Shown in pieces: positions 16,377 to 25,597 of a stretch of 64,000 bases of DNA (position 1 is the first letter of the stretch; the number at the start of each line of letters is the position of its first letter). The notes under the pieces are model-generated. The model saw only the letters and a list, made by a program, of their open reading frames with translations, ran no database searches and had not been told where the DNA came from. Source of the DNA: Thermopetrobacter sp. TC1 (lineage in GTDB: Bacteria > Pseudomonadota > Alphaproteobacteria > Rhizobiales > Aestuariivirgaceae); assembly GCF_000746275.1 (NCBI RefSeq), contig NZ_JQKX01000013.1, positions 62,001 through 126,000 on the forward strand. The letters are read 5' to 3'. Position numbers and translations under genes: made by a program.

Positions 16377-18482
16377 ATGATCCGCAGCTTGAACATCGTT
16401 TTCGATCCGCTGCTGCCGCCCTGGCTTCTGGGCGCTTTTGCCCTTGCCGCCCTTCTCATTGCTCTGGCGCTTTTTCGCCTGCGCCGTCAGCCGCTCGCCC
16501 TGCTGGCGCGTCTGCTCGCCGCCGCGCTCATCCTGCTGCCTTTGGCCAACCCGCGCATCGAAAAGGAAAAACGCCAGCCGCTTGATGATATCGCCGTCAT
16601 TGTCGTGGATGACAGCGCCAGCCAGCATGTGGACGGCCGCCGCCAGCGCGCCCAAGAGGCGGCCCGGTTGCTGAAAGAGCGCCTGCAGGCCCTGAAGGGC
16701 ACCGAGGTGCGCACCCACACCCTGCCTGCCGATGATGGCCGCGAGGGCACGCGCCTGATCTCCGCCCTGCGCGAGGCACTCGCCGATGTGCCGCCGGAAC
16801 GCTTCGCCGGTGCCTTTCTCATCACCGACGGCCGCGTGCATGACGTGCCGGCCGATCCGAAAAAGGCCTTACCGCCCGGATATGAAGCCCCCGTTCACGC
16901 CCTCATCGACGGCCGCAAAAACGAGCGCGACCGCCGCATCGTGATCACGCAGGCCCCGCGTTACGGCATCGTCGGCAAGGAACAGACCATCCGCTTCCGC
17001 GTGGAGGAAACCGGCGGCACCGCCTCTTCGGTTGAGGTCTCCATCCGCGTCAATGGCGAGGACTGGGGCCGGCATCGCCTAAAGCCCGGAAAGACCGCCC
17101 AGCTCGCCCTGCCCGTGGATCATGCCGGGCAGAACATCGTGGAGCTCTCCGCCGCCCCCATGCCCGGCGGCGAGCTCACCCTGCGCAACAATCACGCCGT
17201 CGTCATCACCCGCGGCATCCGCGACCGCTTAAAGGTTCTGCTCATTTCCGGCGAGCCCCATCCCGGCGAGCGCACCTGGCGCAATCTTCTCAAGGCCGAT
17301 CCCACGGTGGACCTTGTGCATTTCACCATCCTGCGCCCGCCGGAGAAGCAGGATGGCACGCCAATTCGCGAACTGGCGCTGATCGCCTTTCCCACCCGCG
17401 AGCTGTTCGTGGAAAAGCTCAAGTCCTTCGATCTCATCATCTTCGATCGCTATCAGCGCCGCGCCATCCTGCCGGAATTCTACATGCGCAATGTCGTCGA
17501 TTATGTGCGCAACGGCGGCGCCGTGCTGTTTACCGCCGGGCCGGAATACGCAAGCGAATTTTCCCTCTATCATTCGCCGCTTGCCGACATTGCCACCATC
17601 GCGCCCATGGGCAGGCACCGCATGGTGGCCTATCGCCCCGCCCTGTCCGAAACCGGCCGGCGCCACCCTGTCACACGTGGGCTGAAGGGCAAAGGCCTGG
17701 GCCAAAAGAACCCTCCCGCCTGGGGGCGCTGGTTGCGCATCGTGCCCGGCCAGGCCGCCCCGAAGGCCCAGGTGCTGATGACCGGGCCGGACAACCTGCC
17801 GCTTCTCGCCCTGTCCCGCGAGGGCAAGGGCCGGGTTGCCACGCTGATGTCCGATCACATCTGGCTGTGGGCGCGCAAATATGACGGCGGCGGACCGCAT
17901 GTGGAGCTTCTGCGCCGTCTGGCACACTGGCTGATGAAGGAACCGGATCTGGAGGAAGAGGCCCTGCAGGCCGAAACCCGCGGCCGCGATCTCGTCATTT
18001 TCCGCCGCACCATGAAGGATGCTGTCCCGCCCCTTGAGGTGACCACGCCCGACGGCACAAAAACCACCCTCACCATGCGCAAGAGCGGCCCCGGCCTGTT
18101 CACCGCGCGCATTCGCGAAGCACCGGTCGGCCTTTACAGGCTGCGCAATGGCACGCTTTCGCGCCTCACCGCCGTCGGCGAGGCCGACACGCCCGAAACC
18201 CGCGAGATCACCTCAACAGAAGAGATGATCAAACCTGTTACGCATGCCACGGCGGGCGGTCTGGTCTGGATCACCGCCGGGGATGAAGGGGGCATCTCCC
18301 TGCCCGCCATCGTGCGCGCCGAAAGGGGACGCCCCATGGCCGGCAACGGCTGGCTGGCCATTCAGGCCGCCGGCGCCTCGCGGCTTGTGGCCATGGAGCG
18401 CATTCCGCTGTATTCGGCCTTGCCGGTGCTGGCGCTTGCCTTGCTGCTTCTCGGGCTGGCCTGGCGTCTGGAAAGCCGCTGA
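16377..18482 (+). CDS. Large membrane protein of the MoxR/DUF58 operon
   Basis: A 701-aa membrane protein, last gene of the MoxR operon. Two N-terminal membrane segments (WLLGAFALAALLIALALFRL and ALLARLLAAALILLPLANP) are followed by a VWA-like domain with DDIAVIVVDDSASQHV, then a glutamine-amidotransferase-like domain (about residues 280-520, including RNGGAVLFTAGPEYAS) and one C-terminal membrane helix (LPVLALALLLLGLAWRL). The layout matches the conserved fourth member of this operon in alphaproteobacteria. No catalytic function can be assigned. Confidence 0.85.
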   Translation: MIRSLNIVFDPLLPPWLLGAFALAALLIALALFRLRRQPLALLARLLAAALILLPLANPRIEKEKRQPLDDIAVIVVDDSASQHVDGRRQRAQEAARLLKERLQALKGTEVRTHTLPADDGREGTRLISALREALADVPPERFAGAFLITDGRVHDVPADPKKALPPGYEAPVHALIDGRKNERDRRIVITQAPRYGIVGKEQTIRFRVEETGGTASSVEVSIRVNGEDWGRHRLKPGKTAQLALPVDHAGQNIVELSAAPMPGGELTLRNNHAVVITRGIRDRLKVLLISGEPHPGERTWRNLLKADPTVDLVHFTILRPPEKQDGTPIRELALIAFPTRELFVEKLKSFDLIIFDRYQRRAILPEFYMRNVVDYVRNGGAVLFTAGPEYASEFSLYHSPLADIATIAPMGRHRMVAYRPALSETGRRHPVTRGLKGKGLGQKNPPAWGRWLRIVPGQAAPKAQVLMTGPDNLPLLALSREGKGRVATLMSDHIWLWARKYDGGGPHVELLRRLAHWLMKEPDLEEEALQAETRGRDLVIFRRTMKDAVPPLEVTTPDGTKTTLTMRKSGPGLFTARIREAPVGLYRLRNGTLSRLTAVGEADTPETREITSTEEMIKPVTHATAGGLVWITAGDEGGISLPAIVRAERGRPMAGNGWLAIQAAGASRLVAMERIPLYSALPVLALALLLLGLAWRLESR

Positions 18483-18527
18483 AACCGAGCCGTGGTGCCA
18501 ACCGCTTCATGCCTTGTCTGCACGACT

Positions 18528-19064
18528 TTACGCGCGCGTTTTTTCGCGCCCTGCCTGATACCGCCATGGCGGCAGCAAAAGCCCCTGCACGCCATTGAGC
18601 GCCCCAGCCTGACGCGCCCGGAAAAGCAGCCGCGCCGGATCAAACGGCCCGGGCAGCAGAATCCGCCCGTGCGGCACAACCGGGGCAAACCCGAAACGTT
18701 CATAATAGGGCGCATCGCCAACGAGAAAGATCAGATCGTGCCCCTGTGCATCCGCCGCCTGCAAACCCCGTTCAATAAGAGCAGCCCCGATGCCCTGACT
18801 CTGCACATCCGGATGCACCGCCAGCGGCCCCAGCAGAAGCGCCTCTCGCCCCTCGGGCGCGATGACAAGCGGCCAGAAGGATATGACGCCGACAAGCCGC
18901 CCCGCGCTCGTGCGCGCCGTGAAAGAGAGCCCGTCCACCGGCCGGGATCCCTCACGCAGGCGGTAGCTCGCCTTGGTGCGCCGATCAAGGCCGAAAGCCG
19001 CATCCAGAAGCGCATCCGCCTCCTTTTGCGGAGCGCTGGCCTGTTCAATGACAATGCCGTTCAT
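18528..19064 (-). CDS. GNAT family N-acetyltransferase (YhbS-like)
   Basis: A 178-aa acetyl-CoA-dependent acetyltransferase. The acetyl-CoA-binding motif A is visible as LLGPLAVHPDVQSQGIGAALIERGL (about residues 77-101), and motif B as GDAPYYERFGFAPVV, which is typical of the YhbS branch. Convergent with the MoxR operon, separated by 45 bp. Substrate unknown. Confidence 0.88.
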   Translation of the reverse strand: MNGIVIEQASAPQKEADALLDAAFGLDRRTKASYRLREGSRPVDGLSFTARTSAGRLVGVISFWPLVIAPEGREALLLGPLAVHPDVQSQGIGAALIERGLQAADAQGHDLIFLVGDAPYYERFGFAPVVPHGRILLPGPFDPARLLFRARQAGALNGVQGLLLPPWRYQAGREKTRA

Positions 19065-19423
19065 GAAAACTGCCGGAGCGCCGGGGGAAAGATTGCTCCG
19101 CTCCCTGTCCTGCTCTTGCCTTCAAAAGGCCCAAGGCCTTACAGTCCCACAACTTCTAGGCGAAGCCAGGTCTTTGCAGCTCCGCCCCCTGAAAAAGCCA
19201 ACGAAAGGGGATCAGGCCCCTTTGCCGCATCGGACAGGGATGCGTCGTCGCAGAAAAGAGCGGTTGATCCGTCTGAACCTGCAAATCATGCCTTGCCGCC
19301 CCGGACAGGAAACGCGCGTAACGATGCCGGCCCGCTCTCTAGCACTCCTGACCGCCCGCGTCCAGCCGCCCCTGTGGGAGGTGGGATGATATCACCGGTC
19401 AGCCTTTGCTCACTTGGTATCAC
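19065..19423. other. 359-bp gap without a recognised feature
   Basis: Lies between two minus-strand genes (GNAT and Nudix). It is GC-rich and open reading frames here have no family-like sequence. I see no riboswitch, tRNA or convincing terminator; it presumably contains the GNAT gene's promoter. Confidence 0.4.
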
Positions 19424-19915
19424 TTACCAGCATTCCGACGGCGGTTGGCCGCGCACCACCTCCTCGATGCGCCGCCGCGTGCCCGGCGTGGTGCCTTCCG
19501 GCAAAGCCTCGGGCGGAAAGAAGCCCATCTCCGCCACCTCCCGTGACGGCCGCCAGGGCAGACGCTCGTATTCCCCCGGATTGACCGTGTAGATCAGCAC
19601 ATGATCATTGGGAAAGAAGGCGTGATTGGCATAAATGCCGAACAGATGCGGCCGCGAGAGCAGGCGGATGGCCGCTTCGTCAAGCAGCTCATGGCGCAGG
19701 GTTTCCTCCACCGTCTCCAGCTTTTCCACCCCGCCGCCCGGCAGTGCCCATCCGGGCATGTACGTGTGCCGGATGAGGCAGATGCGCCCCTCTTCATCGC
19801 GCACCACCGCCCGCACGCCCAGGGTCAGACAGCGGGTGGCGCGGAAATAGCGCTGAAACAGCCATTTCCGGATCTTCAGCCCCAGCGGCCATTTCTGGCT
19901 GTCCGATTCACGCAT
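19424..19915 (-). CDS. Nudix hydrolase with a degenerate Nudix box
   Basis: A 163-aa Nudix-fold protein. The region corresponding to the Nudix box reads GGVEKLETVEETLRHELLDEAAI. Compared with the consensus Gx5Ex7REUxEExGU, the R before the first catalytic E is H, one E is D and the G is A, but the metal-binding glutamates are largely kept. The ATG at 19915 is used because family-like sequence (SQKWPLGLKIRKWLF) starts there; the longer frame extends into the divergent neighbour. Its start codon overlaps the possible most upstream ATG of the plus-strand gene. Substrate unknown. Confidence 0.8.
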   Translation of the reverse strand: MRESDSQKWPLGLKIRKWLFQRYFRATRCLTLGVRAVVRDEEGRICLIRHTYMPGWALPGGGVEKLETVEETLRHELLDEAAIRLLSRPHLFGIYANHAFFPNDHVLIYTVNPGEYERLPWRPSREVAEMGFFPPEALPEGTTPGTRRRIEEVVRGQPPSECW

Positions 19916-19952
19916 GTCTGTGATAAGAGGCCCTAAAGCGGCGCTCCCGTCA

Positions 19953-21125
19953 ATGACCGAAAACGATCCTGCCATGAATGATACCACCGCGATCGATATC
20001 CGCCCTGTACGAAACGGGCGCCTGCTGCACGCCTTCATCCGTCTGCCGCATGCCATTTACGCCGATGATCCCGCCTGGGTGCCGCCGCTGGATTTCGACA
20101 TGCGCCAGCGCCTCTCCCGCCGGCACAATCCCTTTTTCGAACATGGCGAGGCCGAATATTTCCTGGCCTTTCGCGGCGAGCGTCCCGTGGGGCGCATCAC
20201 GGCACAGATCAACCGGCTGCATCTCGAGCGTTATCATGATGACATCGGTTTTTTCGGCTTTCTGGAGGGGGTGGATGATCAGGCCGTCTTTGATGCCCTT
20301 CTTGATGCCGCCGCCCGCTGGCTGGCCGAGCGCGGCATGAGGCGCATGCGCGGGCCCTTCAATTTTTCCATCAATGAGGAAAGCGGCCTGCTCGTGGACG
20401 GTTTTGAACATCCGCCCGTCATCCTCATGGGCCACGCCCGTCCCTACTATGATGCGCGGGTCAAGGCCGCCGGCCTTGAAAAGGTCATGGACCTGATCGC
20501 CTATGACTATCCCGGCCTGCAGCCCGTGCCGGAAGCCGCCGCCCGCCTGCTGCGCCGCCTGCTGGACAAGGGCACGATCACCGTCCGCCCCATGAACAAG
20601 CGCCGTTTAAAGGAGGAGCTCGACCTGATCATGGACATCTTCAACGATGCCTGGTCGGAGAACTGGGGGTTTGTGCCCTTCACACCGAGAGAGATCCGCA
20701 AGATGGGCGAGGAGCTGCGCCTGATCGTCAATGACCGCGATGTCTGGATCGCCCATTACAAGGGCGAACCCGCCGCCATGGTCGTCACCATTCCGGACAT
20801 CAACGAGATCATCCGCGACTTCAGGGGCCGTTTGCTGCCCTTCAACTGGCTGAAACTCATCTATAGGCTGAAATTCGCCGGCCCCACCACGGCCGTGCGC
20901 ATGCCCTTGATGGGGGTGCGCAGGCGCTATCAGAACAGCGCCATCGGCACCGCGCTGGCACTTGCCGTCATTGATGCCGTGCGTTTCCATCAGGCCGGGC
21001 GCGGGGTAAAACGCGGCGAACTCTCCTGGATCCTGGAGACCAACACACGCGTGCGTCACCTCATCGAATCCGTCGGCGGTGTGCCCTACAAGACCTATCG
21101 CATCTATGAAAAGCCCATCACTTGA
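19953..21125 (+). CDS. GNAT-like protein of the family often labelled dATP pyrophosphohydrolase
   Basis: A 390-aa cytoplasmic protein with the conserved opening LLHAFIRLPHAIYADDPAWVPPL, a GPFNFSINEESGLLVDGF block (about residues 130-150) and a C-terminal acetyltransferase-like segment (GELSWILETNTRVRHLIESVGG). Databases frequently label this family dATP pyrophosphohydrolase, but the sequence reads as a double-GNAT fold and no Nudix box is present. Start is uncertain: in-frame ATGs at 19914, 19953 and 19974 all lack a clear Shine-Dalgarno. It is followed 18 nt later by an NTP-transferase gene, so the pair is probably one operon. Confidence 0.7.
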   Translation: MTENDPAMNDTTAIDIRPVRNGRLLHAFIRLPHAIYADDPAWVPPLDFDMRQRLSRRHNPFFEHGEAEYFLAFRGERPVGRITAQINRLHLERYHDDIGFFGFLEGVDDQAVFDALLDAAARWLAERGMRRMRGPFNFSINEESGLLVDGFEHPPVILMGHARPYYDARVKAAGLEKVMDLIAYDYPGLQPVPEAAARLLRRLLDKGTITVRPMNKRRLKEELDLIMDIFNDAWSENWGFVPFTPREIRKMGEELRLIVNDRDVWIAHYKGEPAAMVVTIPDINEIIRDFRGRLLPFNWLKLIYRLKFAGPTTAVRMPLMGVRRRYQNSAIGTALALAVIDAVRFHQAGRGVKRGELSWILETNTRVRHLIESVGGVPYKTYRIYEKPIT

Positions 21126-21143
21126 AACCCACCTGTCCCTCCG

Positions 21144-21968
21144 ATGACGACTGCACACGACAGCAAGCCCGATACCATCTGGCGCGCCGTGGTCCTGGCG
21201 GCCTCACGCGGGCCGGATGATCCGCTTGCCCGCGCAACGGGCGTGCGCCACAAGTGCCTGCTGCCGGTGGCGGAAGAGCCCATGCTCGCCCGGGTTGTCC
21301 GCGCCCTGCGTGCCGATCCGCGCATCAAGGAAATCGCGGTGGTCATCGATGATTTTGATGCTGCAAAAAGCGCTCTCGGCACGCCGCTTCCCGAAAGCGT
21401 GCGCCTGCTGCCGGCCGGGGAATCCGCCGCCGCTTCTGCCGATGCCGCCGTTGCCGCCCTCGCGGAAGAGGGCTCATGGCGCCCCGTTCTGCTCACCACC
21501 GGCGATCATGCCCTGCTCACCCCGGACATGGTGCGCCTCATGCTGAATACCCCGCAGACGAAAGAGGCCGACCTGTTCATCGCGCTTGCCCGCCGCAGCC
21601 TGATCAGGCAGGCCTATCCCGACATGCGTCGCACCTGGCTGAAACTCTGCGGCGAGGCCGTGACCTCCTGCAATCTCTTTGCCCTGATGACCCCTCGCGC
21701 CCGCCGTGCGCTGCAGTTCTGGAAGGATGCGGAGCGCAATCGCAAACACCCGCTCCGCCTTGCCTTTTCGTTTGGCCTGGGCTCCCTGCTGCGTCTTGCT
21801 TTCTGTTCAGGGGGGGCGGAGCGTGCGCTTGCCATTCTTGGCAAGGCGCTGGGGCTTGCCGCCGCCCCCGTCTTCATGCCCTGGGCCGAAGGGGCGCTGG
21901 ATGTGGACAAGCCGGAGGATTACGCCCTCGTGCAGTGCATCCTTGACCGTGCGGACAAGCGACCGTGA
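21144..21968 (+). CDS. MobA-like NTP transferase domain protein
   Basis: A 274-aa nucleotidyltransferase-fold protein. It begins AVVLAASRGPDDPLARATG with KCLLPVAEEPML, corresponding to the nucleotide and substrate loops of MobA/IspD-like enzymes, and has TTGDHALLTPDMV (metal-binding region, about residues 117-129). The loop AASRGPDDP departs from the classical AGGxGxRM, so activity is not certain. A hydrophobic, small-residue-rich stretch (residues 203-240) is unusual for a soluble transferase. In other alphaproteobacteria I recall this type beside the preceding GNAT-like gene and lipid genes; that memory is not testable here. Confidence 0.7.
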   Translation: MTTAHDSKPDTIWRAVVLAASRGPDDPLARATGVRHKCLLPVAEEPMLARVVRALRADPRIKEIAVVIDDFDAAKSALGTPLPESVRLLPAGESAAASADAAVAALAEEGSWRPVLLTTGDHALLTPDMVRLMLNTPQTKEADLFIALARRSLIRQAYPDMRRTWLKLCGEAVTSCNLFALMTPRARRALQFWKDAERNRKHPLRLAFSFGLGSLLRLAFCSGGAERALAILGKALGLAAAPVFMPWAEGALDVDKPEDYALVQCILDRADKRP

Positions 21969-21998
21969 TGAATGGCCCTGAAAACGATCCGCAAACGA

Positions 21999-22859
21999 TC
22001 AGGGCAGAAGCTCACCGGCGAGAAAGGCGCGCGCCTCATCCGTCTGCGGACAGCAGAAAAAGGTCTCCGCCGGCCCCTGTTCAATGATGCGGCCGTGATG
22101 GATGAACAGCACGTCATCGGCCAGACGCTTCGCCTGCGCCAGATCGTGGGTGGAGAACACCACCGTCGTCGTCGCCTCGTGCAGGTCGTTGATGATGCGC
22201 TCCACATCCCACGTGGAAGCCGGATCCAGCGCCGAGGTCGGCTCATCCAGAAACAGCACCGAGGGTTTCAGGATCCAGGCCCGCGCCAGCGCCAGCCGCT
22301 GCTGCTCACCGCCGGAAAGCGTCCGCGCCGGGCGATCCGCCAGATGATCCAGCCGGCACCGCTGCAGCGCTCGCTGCACCCGGATTTTCAGATCCGCCCC
22401 CTTAATCCCGCGGTTTTTCAGCACGAAACTGAGATTGTCGCGCACCGATCGCCTGAGCAGCACAGGCTTCTGAAACACCATGGCCTGCGCCTGCCGCACC
22501 GCCTGCGGATCATGCCCCAGCGGCCCTTCCCAGATGAGGCGCCCGCTGCTCGGCGCGATCAGGCCATGACAGAGCCGCAACAGCAGGCTCTTGCCGGCGC
22601 CATTGTAGCCAAGGACCACAAGCCGCCGTCGCGGCCGGATGACAAAGGTGAGATCATCAAGCAGCTTGCGCCCGTTGACGATATAGGAGACGTGCTCCAC
22701 CCGAAGCGGCAGAATGACGTTGCGGTCGCGTCCCGCCAGGGCCGGGCTGCCCACCTTCCGCCCATGGCGAAAGCCCCGCCGCTCCGCATGCGCGGGTCTG
22801 GCCGCATCCTCCGCCTGTGTACTGCGCGGAAAGGGAAAACGCACGATCCGCCCCGCCAT
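21999..22859 (-). CDS. ABC transporter ATP-binding protein (phosphate/tungstate-type), no transport partners adjacent
   Basis: A 286-aa ATPase subunit. Walker A is GYNGAGKS, Q-loop VFQKPVLLRRSVRDNL, signature LSGGEQQRLALARA, Walker B VLFLDEPTSALD and the H-loop FSTHD. The Q-loop context resembles PstB/TupC-like importers. The N-terminal 50 residues are a basic extension before the ABC domain proper (LRVEHVSYIVNG). No permease or binding-protein gene is next to it, so it either serves a system encoded elsewhere or the operon has been split. Confidence 0.88.
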   Translation of the reverse strand: MAGRIVRFPFPRSTQAEDAARPAHAERRGFRHGRKVGSPALAGRDRNVILPLRVEHVSYIVNGRKLLDDLTFVIRPRRRLVVLGYNGAGKSLLLRLCHGLIAPSSGRLIWEGPLGHDPQAVRQAQAMVFQKPVLLRRSVRDNLSFVLKNRGIKGADLKIRVQRALQRCRLDHLADRPARTLSGGEQQRLALARAWILKPSVLFLDEPTSALDPASTWDVERIINDLHEATTTVVFSTHDLAQAKRLADDVLFIHHGRIIEQGPAETFFCCPQTDEARAFLAGELLP

Positions 22860-23045
22860 GTGCTTGCCCGTCTCTTCCCGAAGTGTTTGATGGTTATGGT
22901 GGCTTGCGGCCGTGAAAACCGCCCAGAAATGCCTAAAAAACGCAGGCGTTCCGCCTCACGGTGTCACAGCACGCCGCTCTATGCAAGCACCCCGACGCCG
23001 GTTCACCTGTCTTTTGAGGTATCAAAGGCTCAATAGACACACGGA

Positions 23046-24164
23046 TCACACGCGCATGGGCATGAGCACATAGATGGTGCGATCATCATCGCTGTCGCGC
23101 ATGATGGTGGGCGAGGCGGCATCGCTGAAGAGAAACACGGTGGTGGCGCTTTCGATTTGCGCGGCGATCTCCAGGAGATACCGGGCATTGAAGCCAATCT
23201 CCAGCGGCTCGCCCTCGTAATGACAGGAAAGCTCTTCCTCCGCCGAGCCCGCCTCGGGATTGTTCACGGACAGCACCAGCCGCTCGCTCTCGATGCTGAG
23301 CTTCACCGCCCGCCCCTTTTCCGAGGACACGGTGGAGACACGATCCACCGCCTGGGCGAACAGCCGCGTGTCCACCTCCAGGCGCTTGTCGTTATCGATC
23401 GGGATCACCCGCTCGTAATCCGGGAAATTGCCGTCGATGAGCTTGGTGGTGAGCACCACGCCATCGATCGCAAAACGGATCTTGCTCTGGGTTAAGGCCA
23501 CCTGCACGTCCTCTTCTGCCGCATCCAGCAAACGCAGAAGCTCAAGCACCGCCTTGCGCGGCACGATAATGCCCGGCATGCCGGCCGCGCCTTCTGGCGC
23601 CGGCAGCTCCGCGCGCGCAAGCCTGTGCCCGTCCGTGGCCACCGCCCGCATGGCCACCGATCCGTCCTCACGCTCCAGCGTATGGAAATAGATTCCGTTC
23701 AGGTAATACCGGGTCTCTTCCGTGGAGATGGCAAACTTGGTGCGCTCGATGAAAAAGGCGAGATCATCCACCGGAATGGCGAATTCGTGAGAAGGTTCTC
23801 CCGCCGCCAGATCCGGAAAATCCTCCGGCGGCAGCGCCGGCAGCATGAAACGCGAGCGCCCCGAAATGACCGCCACGCGCCCCTCATCCGGCTGTTCGAT
23901 GGACAGCTGCGAACCATCGGGAAGCTTGCGCACGATGTCATGCAGCAGATGGGCCGGCGCCGTGCCCGCACCGCCTTCCAGAACGTTGGCCGCCACTTCC
24001 TCCACCACCTCCATGTCGAGATCCGTGGCGGTCAGTTTCAGGCCTTCCTCGCCGGCCTGCATCAGAACGTTGGAGAGGATCGGCACCGTCGTGCGGCGTT
24101 CGACGACGCTCTGCACATGCCCGAGAGCCTTCAGCAACGCATTGCGTTCAACCGTCACCCGCAT
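23046..24164 (-). CDS. dnaN: DNA polymerase III subunit beta (sliding clamp)
   Basis: A 372-aa ring-forming clamp that tethers DNA polymerase III to DNA. It begins MRVTVERNALLKALGHVQSVVERRTTVPILSNVLM, the classic DnaN opening, and ends with YVLMPMRV, the usual C-terminal motif near the peptide-binding cleft. Start 24164 is chosen by homology. No dnaA or recF is adjacent; in this genome dnaN stands alone between an ABC ATPase and a coiled-coil protein gene. Confidence 0.97.
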   Translation of the reverse strand: MRVTVERNALLKALGHVQSVVERRTTVPILSNVLMQAGEEGLKLTATDLDMEVVEEVAANVLEGGAGTAPAHLLHDIVRKLPDGSQLSIEQPDEGRVAVISGRSRFMLPALPPEDFPDLAAGEPSHEFAIPVDDLAFFIERTKFAISTEETRYYLNGIYFHTLEREDGSVAMRAVATDGHRLARAELPAPEGAAGMPGIIVPRKAVLELLRLLDAAEEDVQVALTQSKIRFAIDGVVLTTKLIDGNFPDYERVIPIDNDKRLEVDTRLFAQAVDRVSTVSSEKGRAVKLSIESERLVLSVNNPEAGSAEEELSCHYEGEPLEIGFNARYLLEIAAQIESATTVFLFSDAASPTIMRDSDDDRTIYVLMPMRV

Positions 24165-24395
24165 GATGTGGCCTCTCCTCTCCTTCTCGTGCTGCAACCT
24201 TCCCGAGGCACCGTGGGGGAAAGGAACTTTGACGCCCCTGCCGGCGAAATGCAAGAACCCCGCCCCGCTATCAAGATGCATCAAGGCATGCTGTGGATAA
24301 CGGCCGGAATTCGCCGAGAGCGTGGACTTAATTCAAAGACGGCGCTGCCAGCGGCATTTTCTTGAAAAGCACTTCGTCTTCCGGAAAATCGGGGA

Positions 24396-25358
24396 TCAGC
24401 TCTCTTTGCCTTGCGCGGTGGAGGGCCCGTCCGCCGCCTTGCGTAAGGCCTCCAGCCGTTCCTTCCACAAGGCATCCAGCCGCTCAAGCTCTTCCCTGAG
24501 CTGGCTCATGTCAATGTCCGCCGCCTCCTGCCCGGCGGCACCGGCCGCGGTGGTTTCCGCCGCCATGGCGGGCTTGTCCTTGGCCTTGCGCCCCAGCGCC
24601 GCCGCCAGCCGGTCCAGCGCGATCACCTGCCCGAGCAGGCCATCCGTCTCCTCGCCCTTGTTGCCCGCAGCCTGCGCCGTGCGTCCCTTGCGCAGGCTGG
24701 CTTCTGTGAGAGAAACCACCCGTGCCGTCTTTTCATCCTTCTCCGGCGGCTGCGCCCGTAAAGTCTGCGCCTTCAGCGCGGCAAGCTCCGCATCCCGCGC
24801 ATCGAGTTTCTTCTCAAGCGCCGCCTGTCGCGACAAAGCCTCCTCCAGCCTGTGCACCAGCCGGTTGCGCTCGCGTTCCAGGGCCGCATGCGCCTTTTCC
24901 AGCTCTTTCAGGGTCGCCTCGCGCTGGCGCAGCCGGTTGCGCGTCTCGTTGAGCTCGCGCGTGCGGGCCTCCAGATCCTTTTCCAGATTGGCAACGATCT
25001 CCTTCAGCCGCGCAATGTCCTTCGCCTTGCGCGCGATCTCCTCGTTGGCCTCCTTGAGGTCTTCCCGTGTCTCTCCCAGGTCATTGCGCAGGCGCACCGC
25101 CTCAGTCTCGAAAGCCACCTTTTCCGCCCGATATTCGGCGATGCGTTCCTCCAGCTGCTGACGCAGGATCGCCTGCGCCGCCCGCAGCCGGTCGCGCTCG
25201 GCCCGCAGGGTGGCCAGCTCGTCAGGCCGTGCCCGTTCCCGCCGGCGCAATTCGATGCGTCGCCGCGTCGTCTTCCAGGCATGGCGCAGCAGAAGCAGGA
25301 CGAAAAGCACGCCCGCCGCCGCCGCGATCACGGAAAATATCAGATCCGTGGCATTCAT
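24396..25358 (-). CDS. Membrane-anchored coiled-coil protein
   Basis: A 320-aa protein with one N-terminal membrane segment (LIFSVIAAAAGVLFVLLLL, about residues 5-23), then a highly charged region with heptad-like periodicity from about 45 to 200 (for example NLEKDLEARTRELNETRNRL), and an acidic C-terminus with DMSQLREELERLDALWKERL. The ATG at 25358 is favoured over the GTG at 25382. No enzymatic domain is visible. An envelope or cell-division scaffold is possible but I do not recognise the family. Confidence 0.65.
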   Translation of the reverse strand: MNATDLIFSVIAAAAGVLFVLLLLRHAWKTTRRRIELRRRERARPDELATLRAERDRLRAAQAILRQQLEERIAEYRAEKVAFETEAVRLRNDLGETREDLKEANEEIARKAKDIARLKEIVANLEKDLEARTRELNETRNRLRQREATLKELEKAHAALERERNRLVHRLEEALSRQAALEKKLDARDAELAALKAQTLRAQPPEKDEKTARVVSLTEASLRKGRTAQAAGNKGEETDGLLGQVIALDRLAAALGRKAKDKPAMAAETTAAGAAGQEAADIDMSQLREELERLDALWKERLEALRKAADGPSTAQGKES

Positions 25359-25533
25359 CCGCTGCTGTCCGGCTCCTGTCACGGGGCGCAGCGCGCCCCA
25401 ACGCCTCCCGGCTCTTGCCGGTTTTCCGATCTTTTTCCAGATTGGCCGCGATTGAAGCCCAAAACGCCGCCGGATTCAATCATGGCGCACCGAATGGGTG
25501 AATTTCGGCGGAAAACTTCGCCCAACACAAGAA

Positions 25534-25557
25534 AGGCCGCCCGTCTTGCGGGCGGCC
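25534..25557 (-). terminator. Rho-independent terminator after eipA
   Basis: Perfect 9-bp GC stem GGCCGCCCG (25535-25543) and CGGGCGGCC (25549-25557) with a 5-nt loop; on the minus strand it is followed by TTTCTTGTG. It lies 40 bp past the stop codon of the DUF1134 gene. Confidence 0.85.
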
Positions 25558-25597
25558 AGTGGGTCCATCCTGGTTCCATGAAGGGAGGGAAGATCGA

